This document shows, one piece after another, positions 54,817 to 63,728 of a DNA stretch of 64,000 nucleotides (within the stretch, counting starts at the first letter, position 1; every line of letters begins with the position of its first letter). Below the pieces are notes generated by a model that saw only the letters and a list, made by a program, of their open reading frames with translations, was not told the DNA's origin and did no database searches. A program made the position numbers and the translations under genes. The DNA is from Alphaproteobacteria bacterium (lineage in GTDB: Bacteria; Pseudomonadota; Alphaproteobacteria; Micropepsales; Micropepsaceae), in NCBI GenBank assembly GCA_016792565.1, contig JAEUMK010000058.1, positions 1-64,000 of the forward strand, in the 5' to 3' direction.

Positions 54817-55617
54817 CTAGGGCCGCTTCGGCGGCCACGGAACGAACGCGCTGGTCCGCCTCGCATACTCCGCGTAGGCGGGCTTTCGCTTTTTCAGCCC
54901 CTGTTCCAGAAGCGTGACCCCGGACACCCTGAGCAGCAGGAAGGTCATGACTGCGGGCGAGAGCGCCGTCCACCAGGGCGCGCCAAGCGCAAGGGCCATG
55001 GCGAAGAGGCCCCACCAGAGCACCGTCTCGCCGAAATAGTTGGGATGCCGCGACCAAGCCCAAAGGCCGCGATCGTTGACCTGGTCGGGGGCGCTGCGGG
55101 TCTTGCGGAAGCGCGCGAGCTGCCAGTCCGCCACCGCCTCGACGCCCAGGCCGGCGGCGAAGACGGCGAACCCCGTCCAGAAGAGCGCGGCCTCGAAGTC
55201 CAGGGGCGACGCCAGGGCGAAGATGATCGGCCATGCGACGATCCACTGCAGCACGGCCTGCAGCCCGAAGACCCAGGTCAGGCTCTCGCGCGCGAAGGCG
55301 TCGCCTGCCTTCGCGCGCATGGCGGCGTAGCGCGGATCCTCGTGCGTTTCGCCCAGCTTGCGTACCCCGATGTGCAGGCCCAGGCGCAGCGCCCAGACGA
55401 TCACCGCGCCAAAGAGGATCGCCGTCGGCAGCGCCAGGGCCGGCGAGAAGGCGAGGGAGGCGGCGATCGCGACGACGAAGCCCGGCCCCCACCAGATGTC
55501 GGCAATGCTGGCGTCGCGCAGCTTCAGGCTCGCCAGCCAGAGCAGGAAGAACGATACCAGGGCCGCCGCCAGAGCGGCGGCGAGCGCCAGCTTCAGATCG
55601 GTATCGAATAGAGGCAT
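54817..55617 (-). CDS. DUF1295 family membrane protein (steroid 5-alpha-reductase-like)
   Basis: A 266-residue protein with six to seven helices, belonging to the DUF1295/steroid 5-alpha-reductase fold. The conserved C-terminal part reads GLWAWSRHPNYFGETVLWWGLF near residue 193 and KRKPAYAEYARRTSAFVPWPP near 245. Such proteins are probable NADPH-dependent membrane reductases with unknown substrate. Start ATG 55615-55617 with GGAGCC upstream; the longer frame has no ribosome site. Ends two bases from the MarR stop, convergent. Confidence 0.9.
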   Translation of the reverse strand: MPLFDTDLKLALAAALAAALVSFFLLWLASLKLRDASIADIWWGPGFVVAIAASLAFSPALALPTAILFGAVIVWALRLGLHIGVRKLGETHEDPRYAAMRAKAGDAFARESLTWVFGLQAVLQWIVAWPIIFALASPLDFEAALFWTGFAVFAAGLGVEAVADWQLARFRKTRSAPDQVNDRGLWAWSRHPNYFGETVLWWGLFAMALALGAPWWTALSPAVMTFLLLRVSGVTLLEQGLKKRKPAYAEYARRTSAFVPWPPKRP

Positions 55618-55638
55618 GGTGGCTCCGGGGAGAGGCGC

Positions 55639-56385
55639 ATGAAAGACCTGCATCCATATCTACGCCACGAAGGCGTTCTCGGTTTCGCGCATCGCGGCGG
55701 CGCGCTGGAGGCGCCCGAGAACACCATGAAGGCGTTCCAGTACGCCGTCGATCTGGGCTACGCCTATGTCGAGACCGATGCCTATGCGACGCGCGACGGC
55801 GTGCTGCTGGCCTTCCACGACGACCGGCTGGACCGGGTGACGGATGCAAGGGGCCTCATCGGCGAGCTCGACTATGCGGATGTCCGCAAGGCCAGGATCG
55901 GCGGGAGCGAGCCGATCCCGCTGCTCGAGGAGCTGTTGACCGCCTGGCCCAGCCTCAAGGTCAATATCGACCCCAAGCATGACGGCGCGGTCGAGCCGCT
56001 GATCGCGTTGCTGAAGCGGCTGGACGCGCTCGACAGGGTCTGTGTCGGTTCGTTCTCGGATGCCCGCATTGCGCGCGTGCGCGCGGCTTTCGGGGCCGAC
56101 GTCTGCACGTCGATGGGGCCCAAGGAGGTCGTGCGGTTCTGGCTCGCCAAGCGGCGCGTTCCGGTCGGCCGGTTCGTCGCGAACTGCGTGCAGATCCCGG
56201 TGCGTCAGGGGCGCTTCCGGCTGGTCGACGAGGCGGCCGTGCGGGCGGCGCAGCGGCACGGGTTGCAGGTGCACGTCTGGACGATCGACGATGAGGACGA
56301 AATGCGGCGTCTGATCGGTCTCGGCGTCCACGGGATCATGACGGATCGCCCGGCGCTATTAAGAGCCGTTCTCAAATCATTGTAA
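55639..56385 (+). CDS. Glycerophosphodiester phosphodiesterase
   Basis: A 248-residue GDPD-family barrel that hydrolyses glycerophosphodiesters to glycerol-3-phosphate and alcohol. The catalytic site shows FAHRGGALEAPENTMKAF near residue 16, the ETDAYATRDGVLLAFHDDRLDR segment near 42, and NIDPKHDGAVE near 115. No signal peptide, so a cytoplasmic member. ATG start, with GGGGAGAGG upstream. Divergent from the DUF1295 gene. Confidence 0.93.
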   Translation: MKDLHPYLRHEGVLGFAHRGGALEAPENTMKAFQYAVDLGYAYVETDAYATRDGVLLAFHDDRLDRVTDARGLIGELDYADVRKARIGGSEPIPLLEELLTAWPSLKVNIDPKHDGAVEPLIALLKRLDALDRVCVGSFSDARIARVRAAFGADVCTSMGPKEVVRFWLAKRRVPVGRFVANCVQIPVRQGRFRLVDEAAVRAAQRHGLQVHVWTIDDEDEMRRLIGLGVHGIMTDRPALLRAVLKSL

Positions 56386-56463
56386 CGCATAAGTAATCAC
56401 CACACTTGACCCTCGTTAACCGGGCGGGCAAATCCGCTAGAGTGATTTCCCGGGGCAGGGCCC

Positions 56464-57684
56464 ATGGACTACGACAAGGTATTCGATGAGGCGATCGGCG
56501 CTCTGAAAGACGAGGGCCGATACCGCGTCTTCATCGACATCGAGCGTCAGCGCGGTTCCTTCCCGCGCGCGGTCCATCATGCCAGCGAGACCCAGGGTAA
56601 GCGCACCATCACCGTGTGGTGCAGCAACGATTATCTCGGCATGGGCCAGCATCCCGTCGTCACGACGGCGATGCACGAGGCGATCGAGGCGGTGGGTGCC
56701 GGCTCGGGCGGAACCCGCAACATCTCGGGCACCACCCATTTCCACGTCGAGCTGGAGCGCGAACTGGCGGACCTCCACGGCAAGGAAGCGGCGCTGCTGT
56801 TCACGAGCGGCTATGTCTCGAACGACGCAACGCTCTCGACCCTGCAGAACATCCTGCCCGGCGTCATCGTCTATTCCGACGAATTGAACCATGCCTCGAT
56901 GATCGAGGGGATCAAGCGGGGGCGCGGGCGCTGCCGCATCTTCCGCCACAACGATCTGGCGCATCTTGAAGAGCTCCTGGCGGCCGACGACCCGGAGGCG
57001 CCCAAGCTGATCGCCTTCGAGTCCGTCTACTCGATGGACGGCGACATCGCGCCCATCGGCCCGATCTGCGATCTGGCCGAGAAGTATGGCGCGCTGACCT
57101 ATCTGGACGAGGTCCATGCGGTCGGCATGTACGGCCCGCGCGGTGCCGGCGTCGCCGAGCGCGACGGCGTGATGCACCGCGTCGATATCCTGGAGGGCAC
57201 GCTTGCCAAGGCGTTCGGCGTGATGGGCGGCTACATCGCCGCCAGCGCGCGGATCGTCGATTGCGTGCGCTCCTATGCGCCGGGGTTCATCTTCTCCACC
57301 TCGCTGTCGCCGGTGCTGACGGCAGGGGCGCTCGCCAGCGTGCGCTACCTCAAGCAGAGCAGCGAAGAGCGCGACCTGCTGCACGCCAAGGCGGCGAAGC
57401 TGAAGACCATGCTGAAGGCGGCCAAGCTGCCCGTCATGGACAGTTCGGTTTCGCACATGGTGCCGGTGCTGGTCGGCGATGCGGTCCAGTGCAAGGCGGT
57501 CGCCGACGAGTTGCTGTTCGAGTACGGTATCTACGTCCAGCCGATCAACTACCCGACCGTGCCGCGCGGGACGGAGCGTCTGCGCTTCACGCCGTCGCCG
57601 ACCCATAGCGACGAGAAGCTGGCCGAACTCGTGTCGGCGCTGGACCGGTGCTGGCGCCGGCTCAAGATCCGGCGTGCCGCCTGA
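56464..57684 (+). CDS. hemA: 5-aminolevulinate synthase
   Basis: ALA synthase condenses glycine and succinyl-CoA using pyridoxal phosphate in the C4 route to heme, the alphaproteobacterial and mitochondrial route. The 406-residue protein has [14 protein letters not shown] near residue 57, [10 protein letters not shown] near 82, [15 protein letters not shown] near 216, and the cofactor lysine in [11 protein letters not shown] near 250. ATG start; upstream is a TTGACC at 56406-56411 but a convincing -10 is lacking. DUF6898 gene follows after 10 bases. Confidence 0.97.
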   Translation: MDYDKVFDEAIGALKDEGRYRVFIDIERQRGSFPRAVHHASETQGKRTITVWCSNDYLGMGQHPVVTTAMHEAIEAVGAGSGGTRNISGTTHFHVELERELADLHGKEAALLFTSGYVSNDATLSTLQNILPGVIVYSDELNHASMIEGIKRGRGRCRIFRHNDLAHLEELLAADDPEAPKLIAFESVYSMDGDIAPIGPICDLAEKYGALTYLDEVHAVGMYGPRGAGVAERDGVMHRVDILEGTLAKAFGVMGGYIAASARIVDCVRSYAPGFIFSTSLSPVLTAGALASVRYLKQSSEERDLLHAKAAKLKTMLKAAKLPVMDSSVSHMVPVLVGDAVQCKAVADELLFEYGIYVQPINYPTVPRGTERLRFTPSPTHSDEKLAELVSALDRCWRRLKIRRAA

Positions 57685-57694
57685 TCGGCCAGGC

Positions 57695-57955
57695 ATGCGC
57701 GGCAGCCTGCCGGCGGCAGGCGACATCTATCTGGAGTTTTTGCGCCAGGGGAACGCCATGCGCGCCACGGCGATCGACGCCGCGACAGGCATCGAGGCGA
57801 GCGTTCTCGGGCCGCTGAATGCGCCCAAGGCCGATCTGGAAAAGCTGGCAGTCGGCAAGCTGATGCGGGCGCTGGGACGCGCGCCGGAAACCGCGGCCGG
57901 CGAGGACCAGGCAAGAGAAACCCCGCCCGGAACCGGGCGGGGCATCGTCGTCTGA
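57695..57955 (+). CDS. Small conserved protein, DUF6898-like
   Basis: The 86-residue product has the pattern GDIYLEFLRQGNAMRATAIDAATGIEASVLGP followed by ADLEKLAVGKLMRALGR, which matches small DUF6898-type proteins found after hemA or near in alphaproteobacteria. No known function. Start is ATG 57695; the longer frame lies inside hemA. The C-terminal residues GTGRGIVV are encoded by the hairpin that acts as the mucR terminator on the other strand. Confidence 0.8.
   Translation: MRGSLPAAGDIYLEFLRQGNAMRATAIDAATGIEASVLGPLNAPKADLEKLAVGKLMRALGRAPETAAGEDQARETPPGTGRGIVV
57912..57942 (-). terminator. Intrinsic terminator of mucR, inside a convergent gene
   Basis: On the minus strand CCCCGCCCGG pairs with CCGGGCGGGG (57933-57942 with 57921-57930), followed by TTTCTCTTG. 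The stem is 8-10 pairs with a short loop. It lies 29 bases beyond the mucR stop and within the last codons of the DUF6898 gene, so the same bases code protein on the plus strand. Confidence 0.75.
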
Positions 57956-57970
57956 ACCGCCTGTTGCGGG

Positions 57971-58429
57971 TCAGACCTTCTTCTTGCGGCCGCGGCCCGA
58001 GGCCGGGGTCAGGCGGCCCAGACCGATGCGCTTGGCCATTTCCGAGCGGGCCTGGGCGTAGTTCGGCGCGACCATCGGATAGTCGTTTGGCAGCTTCCAC
58101 TTCGCGCGGTACTCGTCCGGAGTCATGCTGTAGTGCGTCATCAGGTAGCGCTTGAGCATCTTCAGCTTCGCGCCGTCCTCAAGGCAAATAATGTAGTCGT
58201 CCGTGATCGACTTCTTGATCGGAACGGCGGGCTTGAGTTCGCCGGCGACCGGCGTCTCGGCGATCGGCTGCGACACGCCGGCCAGCGCGTCAAAGACAGA
58301 TTTGATGAGCGACGGCAAGTCTGTCTGCGGAATCTGGTTGCGCCCGACATAGGCGGCGACGATCCCCGTTGCGTACTCCAGCAGATCCGACTTGTCGGCT
58401 CCAATTACCCCAGTGTCGTCCTTGGACAT
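57971..58429 (-). CDS. mucR: MucR/Ros family transcriptional regulator
   Basis: MucR proteins are H-NS-like global regulators of alphaproteobacteria, controlling exopolysaccharide, motility and cell-cycle genes. The 152-residue protein has the family core DLLEYATGIVAAYVGRN and the C-terminal DNA-binding domain DDYIICLEDGAKLKMLKRYLMTHYSMTPDEYRAKWKLP. The zinc site is CLED, with Asp replacing the second Cys of Ros, as in other MucR proteins. A basic tail (GRGRKKKV) ends it. ATG start; the promoter region carries a 17-base palindrome. Often autoregulated. Confidence 0.95.
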   Translation of the reverse strand: MSKDDTGVIGADKSDLLEYATGIVAAYVGRNQIPQTDLPSLIKSVFDALAGVSQPIAETPVAGELKPAVPIKKSITDDYIICLEDGAKLKMLKRYLMTHYSMTPDEYRAKWKLPNDYPMVAPNYAQARSEMAKRIGLGRLTPASGRGRKKKV

Positions 58430-58467
58430 GTTCCAGCTTTCCTGTGAATCGATAGTCGAACCTCTTA

Positions 58468-58495
58468 TTCATATCAGTATTGTCGAGCAATACAA
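58468..58495 (-). promoter_or_regulatory. Promoter and palindrome of mucR
   Basis: On the minus strand TTGTAT (58490-58495) and TATGAA (58468-58473) are 16 bases apart. The spacer and -35 edge hold the perfect palindrome GTATTG-TCGAG-CAATAC (58477-58493). The position between -35 and -10 suggests a repressor site, and MucR itself is a candidate because MucR genes are often autoregulated. The strand around is unusually AT-rich. Confidence 0.6.
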
Positions 58496-58546
58496 TCTGT
58501 GGGTGTATCTTTTAGTGTAGGAAATCTGACCTTCTCGCTGGGACAA

Positions 58547-58574
58547 TTGCAGTTCGATACCCGCGCGCTAGATA
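58547..58574 (+). promoter_or_regulatory. glyA: Candidate glyA promoter
   Basis: TTGCAG (58547-58552) and TAGATA (58569-58574) are separated by 16 bases, followed by a G-rich start region about 55 bases before the glyA ATG. The -35 and -10 each match consensus at four of six positions. This is a plausible but weak match. The 200 bases before glyA otherwise show only the mucR promoter. Confidence 0.4.
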
Positions 58575-58632
58575 TGGTGCACGGGCAAGGGTGCTGGGCT
58601 ATAAGGCGGCGCGTCGCCTCTTCGGGATTCCC

Positions 58633-59940
58633 ATGACCGCCAGCCTTTCCGATTCCTCCCGTTCATCCGTGTCAGATTTTTTCGCGCGCGGCCTCGCCGA
58701 AAGCGATCCCGACCTGTCGGGTGCGATCGGCAAGGAACTGAAGCGCCAGCAGGACCAGATCGAACTCATCGCCTCGGAGAATATCGTCTCCCGGGCGGTG
58801 CTTGAGGCCCAAGGCTCCGTCCTGACGAACAAATACGCCGAAGGCTATCCCGGGCGCCGCTACTACGGCGGCTGCGAGATGGTCGATATCGCCGAGACAC
58901 TGGCGATTGACCGGGCCTGTCGTCTGTTCGATGCGAAATTCGCCAATGTCCAGCCTCACTCCGGCGCGCAAGCCAACCAGGCCGTGTTCCTTGCGCTGCT
59001 GCAGCCTGGCGATACCTATATGGGGCTCAATCTTGCGGCCGGCGGTCACCTGACCCACGGCGCGCCGGCCAACCTGTCGGGCAAGTGGTTCAAGCCGATC
59101 CCCTACGGCGTCCGCCCCGACGATCACCTGATCGACTTCGACGAAGTGGCGCGGCTGGCGCGAGAGAACAGGCCCAAGCTGATCATCGCTGGCGGCTCGG
59201 CCTACCCGCGCACCATCGACTTTCGCCGCTTCCGCGAGATCGCGGACGAGGTCGGCGCGACGTTCATGGTCGACATGGCCCACTTCGCCGGGCTCGTCGC
59301 CGGCGGCGCCCATCCCAATCCGCTCGAGCATGCCCATGTCGTGACCACGACCACGCACAAGACGTTGCGCGGCCCGCGCGGCGGCATGATCCTCACCAAC
59401 GACGAGGCGTTGTCGAAGAAGATCAACTCCGCGGTCTTTCCCGGCCTGCAGGGCGGGCCGCTGATGCACGTCATAGCGGCCAAGGCGGTAGCCTTTGGCG
59501 AAGCGCTGCGGCCGGATTTCAAGCTCTACGCCCGCAGCGTCGTCGAAAACGCCAGGGCGCTGGCCGCGACGCTGAAGGCGGGTGGCCTCGACATCGTCTC
59601 GGGCGGCACCGACACGCATCTCATGCTGGTGGATCTGAGGCCGAAGAAGGTGACCGGCAAGGTTGCCGAGCATGCGCTGGAGCGCGCCCACATCACTGCC
59701 AACAAGAACGGCATCCCGTTCGATCCGGAGAAGCCGGCGCTCACCTCGGGCATCCGGCTCGGCTCGCCCGCCGGAACGACCCGCGGCTTCGGCGTCGCCG
59801 AGTTCAAGCAGATCGGCGAGATGATCGTCGAGGTACTCGACGGCCTCAACGCCAACAGCCCCGAGGGCAACACGCTGGTCGAGGACCGGGTCCGCGCCCG
59901 GGCGCTCGATCTCTGCGCCCGCTTCCCCATCTACGGCTAG
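58633..59940 (+). CDS. glyA: Serine hydroxymethyltransferase
   Basis: GlyA interconverts serine and glycine with tetrahydrofolate, supplying one-carbon units. The 435-residue protein has [34 protein letters not shown] near residue 45, the cofactor lysine in [14 protein letters not shown] near 239, and a conserved [16 protein letters not shown] near 374. ATG 58633 gives the normal length; the frame is open to 58591. The gene leads the nrdR-rib set. Confidence 0.97.
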   Translation: MTASLSDSSRSSVSDFFARGLAESDPDLSGAIGKELKRQQDQIELIASENIVSRAVLEAQGSVLTNKYAEGYPGRRYYGGCEMVDIAETLAIDRACRLFDAKFANVQPHSGAQANQAVFLALLQPGDTYMGLNLAAGGHLTHGAPANLSGKWFKPIPYGVRPDDHLIDFDEVARLARENRPKLIIAGGSAYPRTIDFRRFREIADEVGATFMVDMAHFAGLVAGGAHPNPLEHAHVVTTTTHKTLRGPRGGMILTNDEALSKKINSAVFPGLQGGPLMHVIAAKAVAFGEALRPDFKLYARSVVENARALAATLKAGGLDIVSGGTDTHLMLVDLRPKKVTGKVAEHALERAHITANKNGIPFDPEKPALTSGIRLGSPAGTTRGFGVAEFKQIGEMIVEVLDGLNANSPEGNTLVEDRVRARALDLCARFPIYG

Positions 59941-59949
59941 GACGTTTCC

Positions 59950-60429
59950 ATGCGCTGTCCCTTCTGCGGCTCGGAAGAAACCCAGGTCAAGGACAGCCGT
60001 CCCACCGAGGACAACACGGCGATCCGCCGCCGCCGGTTCTGCCCGGCCTGCAATGCGCGCTTCACCACTTTCGAGCGCGTACAGCTGCGCGAGCTGACGG
60101 TGGTCAAGAAGCACGGCAAGCGCGAGGCTTTCGACCGCGACAAGCTGTTCCGCTCCATCGAGAAGGCGGTGCGCAAGCGCCCCGTCGAGCCGGAGCGCGT
60201 CGAGCGGCTGGTCTCCTCGATCGTGCGCCGCCTGGAAAGCATGGGCGAGACGGACATCGACTCCAAGGAGATCGGCGCGCTGGTGATGGAGGGCCTCAAG
60301 ACCCTCGATCCCGTCGCCTATGTCCGCTTCGCCTCGGTCTATCGCAATTTCCGCGAAGTGAACGACTTCGAGAAGTTCGTCGATCAGCAATACGGACGGG
60401 GCGGCGGTGACGGACGCCGCGACGAGTGA
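59950..60429 (+). CDS. nrdR: Transcriptional repressor NrdR
   Basis: NrdR represses ribonucleotide reductase genes when (d)ATP is plentiful. The 159-residue protein has the zinc ribbon C3, C6, C31, C34 and an ATP-cone domain ([23 protein letters not shown] near residue 50, then [14 protein letters not shown] near 132). ATG start nine bases after glyA. Its end overlaps ribD by 23 bases. Confidence 0.97.
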   Translation: MRCPFCGSEETQVKDSRPTEDNTAIRRRRFCPACNARFTTFERVQLRELTVVKKHGKREAFDRDKLFRSIEKAVRKRPVEPERVERLVSSIVRRLESMGETDIDSKEIGALVMEGLKTLDPVAYVRFASVYRNFREVNDFEKFVDQQYGRGGGDGRRDE

Positions 60430-61522
60430 CGCCCGCCATATGGCGGCGGCGCTGCTGCTGGCGCGCCGCGGTCTCGGCCGGACATGGCCAAACCCCGCCG
60501 TGGGCTGCGTCGTCACGGATGCGGCGGGACGCGTCGCGGGGCGAGGCTGGACGCAGCCCTCGGGCCGCCCGCATGCCGAAACCGAGGCTCTGAAACAGGC
60601 CGGCCTGCGCGCCAAGGGCGGCACGGCCTATGTCACGCTTGAACCCTGTGCCCACCACGGCAGGACGCCGCCCTGCGCAGATGCGCTGATTGACGCCGGC
60701 GTGGCGCGCGTCGTGGCCGCGATAGAGGATCCCGACCCGCGCACCTCGGGAGAGGGCTTCGGTCGTCTTTCCGCCGCCGGCATCGCGGTGACGACCGGCG
60801 TGCGCAGCGCCGAGGCGACCGAGGTGACCGCGGGGTTCCTCAGCCGCATTCTCAAAGGCCGCCCCCTATTCACGCTGAAGACGGCGATGACGCTGGACGG
60901 CCGGATCGCATCCCATTCCGGAGCCAGCCGCTGGATCACGGGCGAGGCGGCGCGGGCCTGCGGGCATCTCCTGCGCGCGCAGAACGACGCGGTCCTCGCC
61001 GGCATCGGAACGGCCATCGCCGACGACCCCTTGCTCGATGTCCGGCTGCCGGGGCTCGAGGATCGCAGGCCCGTGCGCATCGTCGCCGACGCACGCCTCA
61101 GATTGCCGCTGACCTCGCGGCTGGCGCGCACGGCCCGGACGCAGCCGCTCTGGCTGCTCGCCCGCCCCGACGCCGACCGGGGCAGGGCGGCCGCGTTCCG
61201 CGATCTCGGGGCCGAGATCGTTGCGGTGCCGGTGACGGCGACCGGCGAACTCGATCTCGCCCATGCCGCTGCGGCGCTCGGCGAACGCGGCCTGACGCGC
61301 GTGCTGGTCGAAGGCGGCGGACGGATCGCCGGGGCGTTGGTGCGGGCCGGTCTGATCGACCGGATCGCGGCCTTCCGGTCAGGCCTCGTGATGGGCGGCG
61401 ACGGCCTCGCCTCGATCGCCGCCATGGGGGTCGACGGCCCGGAGACCGCGCCGCGCTTCGACCTTGCCCGTGTCGAGCGGGTCGGCGAAGACGTTCTGGA
61501 AACCTGGGCGGCGCACGCGTAG
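60407..61522 (+). CDS. ribD: Bifunctional diaminohydroxyphosphoribosylaminopyrimidine deaminase/reductase
   Basis: RibD performs deamination and reduction in riboflavin synthesis. The 371-residue protein has the deaminase zinc site HAETEAL near residue 54 and [14 protein letters not shown] near 79, then the reductase domain with [23 protein letters not shown] near 157 and [14 protein letters not shown] near 298. GTG start at 60407 because the first useful ATG is later; the overlap of 23 bases with nrdR points to coupling. Confidence 0.96.
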   Translation: MTDAATSDARHMAAALLLARRGLGRTWPNPAVGCVVTDAAGRVAGRGWTQPSGRPHAETEALKQAGLRAKGGTAYVTLEPCAHHGRTPPCADALIDAGVARVVAAIEDPDPRTSGEGFGRLSAAGIAVTTGVRSAEATEVTAGFLSRILKGRPLFTLKTAMTLDGRIASHSGASRWITGEAARACGHLLRAQNDAVLAGIGTAIADDPLLDVRLPGLEDRRPVRIVADARLRLPLTSRLARTARTQPLWLLARPDADRGRAAAFRDLGAEIVAVPVTATGELDLAHAAAALGERGLTRVLVEGGGRIAGALVRAGLIDRIAAFRSGLVMGGDGLASIAAMGVDGPETAPRFDLARVERVGEDVLETWAAHA

Positions 61523-61532
61523 AAGAACGCGC

Positions 61533-62132
61533 ATGTTCACCGGTATCATCACGGACAAGGGCCGCGTGCGGGCGATCTCGAAGCCCGGCGACACGCTCAT
61601 CGAAATCGACACGTCCTATGACGTGGCGCGGATCGCCATCGGCGCCTCCATCGCCTGCTCCGGCCCATGCCTCACGGTCGTGCGGCGCGGCGTCACCGAG
61701 GGGCAGGGCTGGTTCGCCGTCGAGGCCTCGGCGGAAACGCTGTCCAAGACGACGATCGGCGACTGGTCCGTCGGCACGCCGGTCAACCTGGAGCGGGCGC
61801 TGCGGGTCGGCGACGAACTGGGCGGCCACATCGTCAGCGGCCATGTCGACGGCGTCGGCACGGTGCGCTCCATACGGCCCGAGGGCCAGTCCTGGCGCTT
61901 CAGCTTCGAGGCGCCGTCAGAGCTCATGCGCTACATCGCCCACAAGGGCTCCATCGCCATCGACGGCGTCTCGCTGACCGTCAACGAGGTCGAGGGCGAG
62001 ACGTTCGGGGTCAACATCATTCCCCACACCTTCACGGAGACGACCTTCGGGCAGATGACGCAGGGGCAGCGCATCAATCTGGAGATCGACGCGCTGGCGC
62101 GCTACGTGGAACGCATCAGAACCGCGAATTGA
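61533..62132 (+). CDS. ribE: Riboflavin synthase, alpha subunit
   Basis: RibE dismutates two lumazine molecules to riboflavin. The 199-residue protein has two similar lumazine-binding halves: MFTGIITDKGRV, ASIACSGPCLTVV, and in the second half GGHIVSGHVDGVGTV and GSIAIDGVSLTVNEV. ATG 61533. It lies 10 bases after ribD and 14 before ribBX. Confidence 0.97.
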   Translation: MFTGIITDKGRVRAISKPGDTLIEIDTSYDVARIAIGASIACSGPCLTVVRRGVTEGQGWFAVEASAETLSKTTIGDWSVGTPVNLERALRVGDELGGHIVSGHVDGVGTVRSIRPEGQSWRFSFEAPSELMRYIAHKGSIAIDGVSLTVNEVEGETFGVNIIPHTFTETTFGQMTQGQRINLEIDALARYVERIRTAN

Positions 62133-62146
62133 AGGCGCGCGCCGCC

Positions 62147-63268
62147 ATGAACGAATACACCGACTACATCTCCTCGATCGAAGACGTCATCGAGGACGCC
62201 CGCAACGGGCGCATGTTCATCCTGGTCGATGCCGAGGATCGGGAGAATGAGGGCGACCTCATCATTCCGGCCCAGATGGCGACGCCGCAGGCGATCAACT
62301 TCATGGCGAAGTTCGGCCGCGGACTCATCTGTCTGGCGCTGAACGGAGAGCGGGCCGAGAAGCTGAACCTCAACCCGATGGCGATGGACAACCGAACCCG
62401 CCACGGCACCGCCTTCACGGTATCGATCGAGGCCAAGGAAGGCATCTCGACCGGCATTTCGGCGCATGACCGCGCCCATACCATTTCGGTTGCCATCGAT
62501 GCCACCAAAGGTGCGGGCGACCTGGTTTCGCCTGGCCACGTCTTCCCGCTGGTCGCTCGCACCGGCGGCGTTCTCGTGCGCACCGGCCACACCGAGGCGG
62601 CGGTCGATATTTCGCGCCTGGCCGGCCTCTACCCGGCGGGCGTCATCTGCGAGATCATGAACGACGACGGCACGATGGCCCGCCTGCCGGACCTCGTGCC
62701 CTTCGCCCAGCTGCATGGGCTGAAGATCGGCACGATCGCCGACCTCATCGCCTATCGCCGCAAGTACGACCACCCCATCAAGCGCGAGATCGAGACCGAG
62801 ATCGAGAGCGAGTATGGCGGTACCTTCAAGCTGTATCTCTATGTGAACACGCTCGAATACGCCGAGCATATCGCGCTGGTGAAGGGCGACGTCTCGGCGC
62901 CCGGCCCGGTGCCGGTGCGGATGCATGCGCTCAATGTGTTCGACGATCTCTTCGCCGCGAAGGGCGGCCGCAACGACCTGCTGCGCCAGTCGATGCGCGA
63001 GATCGGCAAGGACGGCCGCGGCGTGATCGTGCTGATCCGCGACACCAAGGACACCGCCATCTCGGAATACCTGCGCGGCTACGAGGACGTGGAGGCGCAG
63101 CGCAACGGGCTGCTCAAGGAGTATGGCGTCGGGGCTCAGATCCTGCTCGATCTCGGCATCACGGAGATGGAGCTGATGACCCGCTCGCAGGGCAAGACGA
63201 TCGTCGGCCTCGACGGCTATGGTCTGACGGTTACCGGCTATCGGAACATTCCCAGGGAAGGGTCGTAG
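62147..63268 (+). CDS. ribB: DHBP synthase with inactive GTP cyclohydrolase II-like domain (RibBX)
   Basis: The 373-residue protein has an intact 3,4-dihydroxy-2-butanone-4-phosphate synthase domain: [13 protein letters not shown] near residue 27, [12 protein letters not shown] near 85 and [14 protein letters not shown] near 148. The C-terminal part (from ~210) aligns in shape with GTP cyclohydrolase II but the zinc-binding cysteines are absent: after [11 protein letters not shown] no SECLTGD or RCDCG follows, and RQEGRGIGL is replaced by RDTKDT. This is the RibBX form, so GTP cyclohydrolase II must be encoded elsewhere. ATG start. Confidence 0.93.
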   Translation: MNEYTDYISSIEDVIEDARNGRMFILVDAEDRENEGDLIIPAQMATPQAINFMAKFGRGLICLALNGERAEKLNLNPMAMDNRTRHGTAFTVSIEAKEGISTGISAHDRAHTISVAIDATKGAGDLVSPGHVFPLVARTGGVLVRTGHTEAAVDISRLAGLYPAGVICEIMNDDGTMARLPDLVPFAQLHGLKIGTIADLIAYRRKYDHPIKREIETEIESEYGGTFKLYLYVNTLEYAEHIALVKGDVSAPGPVPVRMHALNVFDDLFAAKGGRNDLLRQSMREIGKDGRGVIVLIRDTKDTAISEYLRGYEDVEAQRNGLLKEYGVGAQILLDLGITEMELMTRSQGKTIVGLDGYGLTVTGYRNIPREGS

Positions 63269-63269
63269 G

Positions 63270-63728
63270 ATGGCCGCCAGACCGCATCTTCTCATCGTCG
63301 AGGCGCGCTTCTACGACGACATCTCCGACGCCCTGTTCGAGGGCGCCCGGATGGCGCTGGATCAGGCCGGCGCGACCTATGAGCGCGTCGCCGTGCCGGG
63401 AGCGCTCGAAATCCCCTATGCCATCCGCATGGCCGTCGAGGCCTCGGACGAGGAGACGCTGAAGCGTCCCTTCGACGGCTATGTCGCGCTCGGCTGCGTG
63501 ATCCGAGGCGAGACCACCCACTACGAAATCGTCTCGAATGAGTCGGCGCGGGGCATCATGACCCTGACGCTGGAGGGCATCGCCGTCGGCAACGGCATTC
63601 TGACCGTCGAGGACGAAGAGCAGGCCTGGGAACGGGCGAGCGCCGAAAAGCTCGACAAGGGCGGCGGCGCGGCGGCGGCGGCGCTCGCGATGATCGCCTG
63701 GCGCCGCCAGCTGGGCCTTGAGGCATGA
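63270..63728 (+). CDS. ribH: 6,7-dimethyl-8-ribityllumazine synthase
   Basis: RibH condenses the pyrimidine and DHBP to lumazine. The 152-residue protein has [20 protein letters not shown] near residue 8, [15 protein letters not shown] near 38, and [21 protein letters not shown] near 75 with the catalytic histidine. ATG one base after ribBX. The stop overlaps the nusB ATG (ATGA). Confidence 0.97.
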   Translation: MAARPHLLIVEARFYDDISDALFEGARMALDQAGATYERVAVPGALEIPYAIRMAVEASDEETLKRPFDGYVALGCVIRGETTHYEIVSNESARGIMTLTLEGIAVGNGILTVEDEEQAWERASAEKLDKGGGAAAAALAMIAWRRQLGLEA

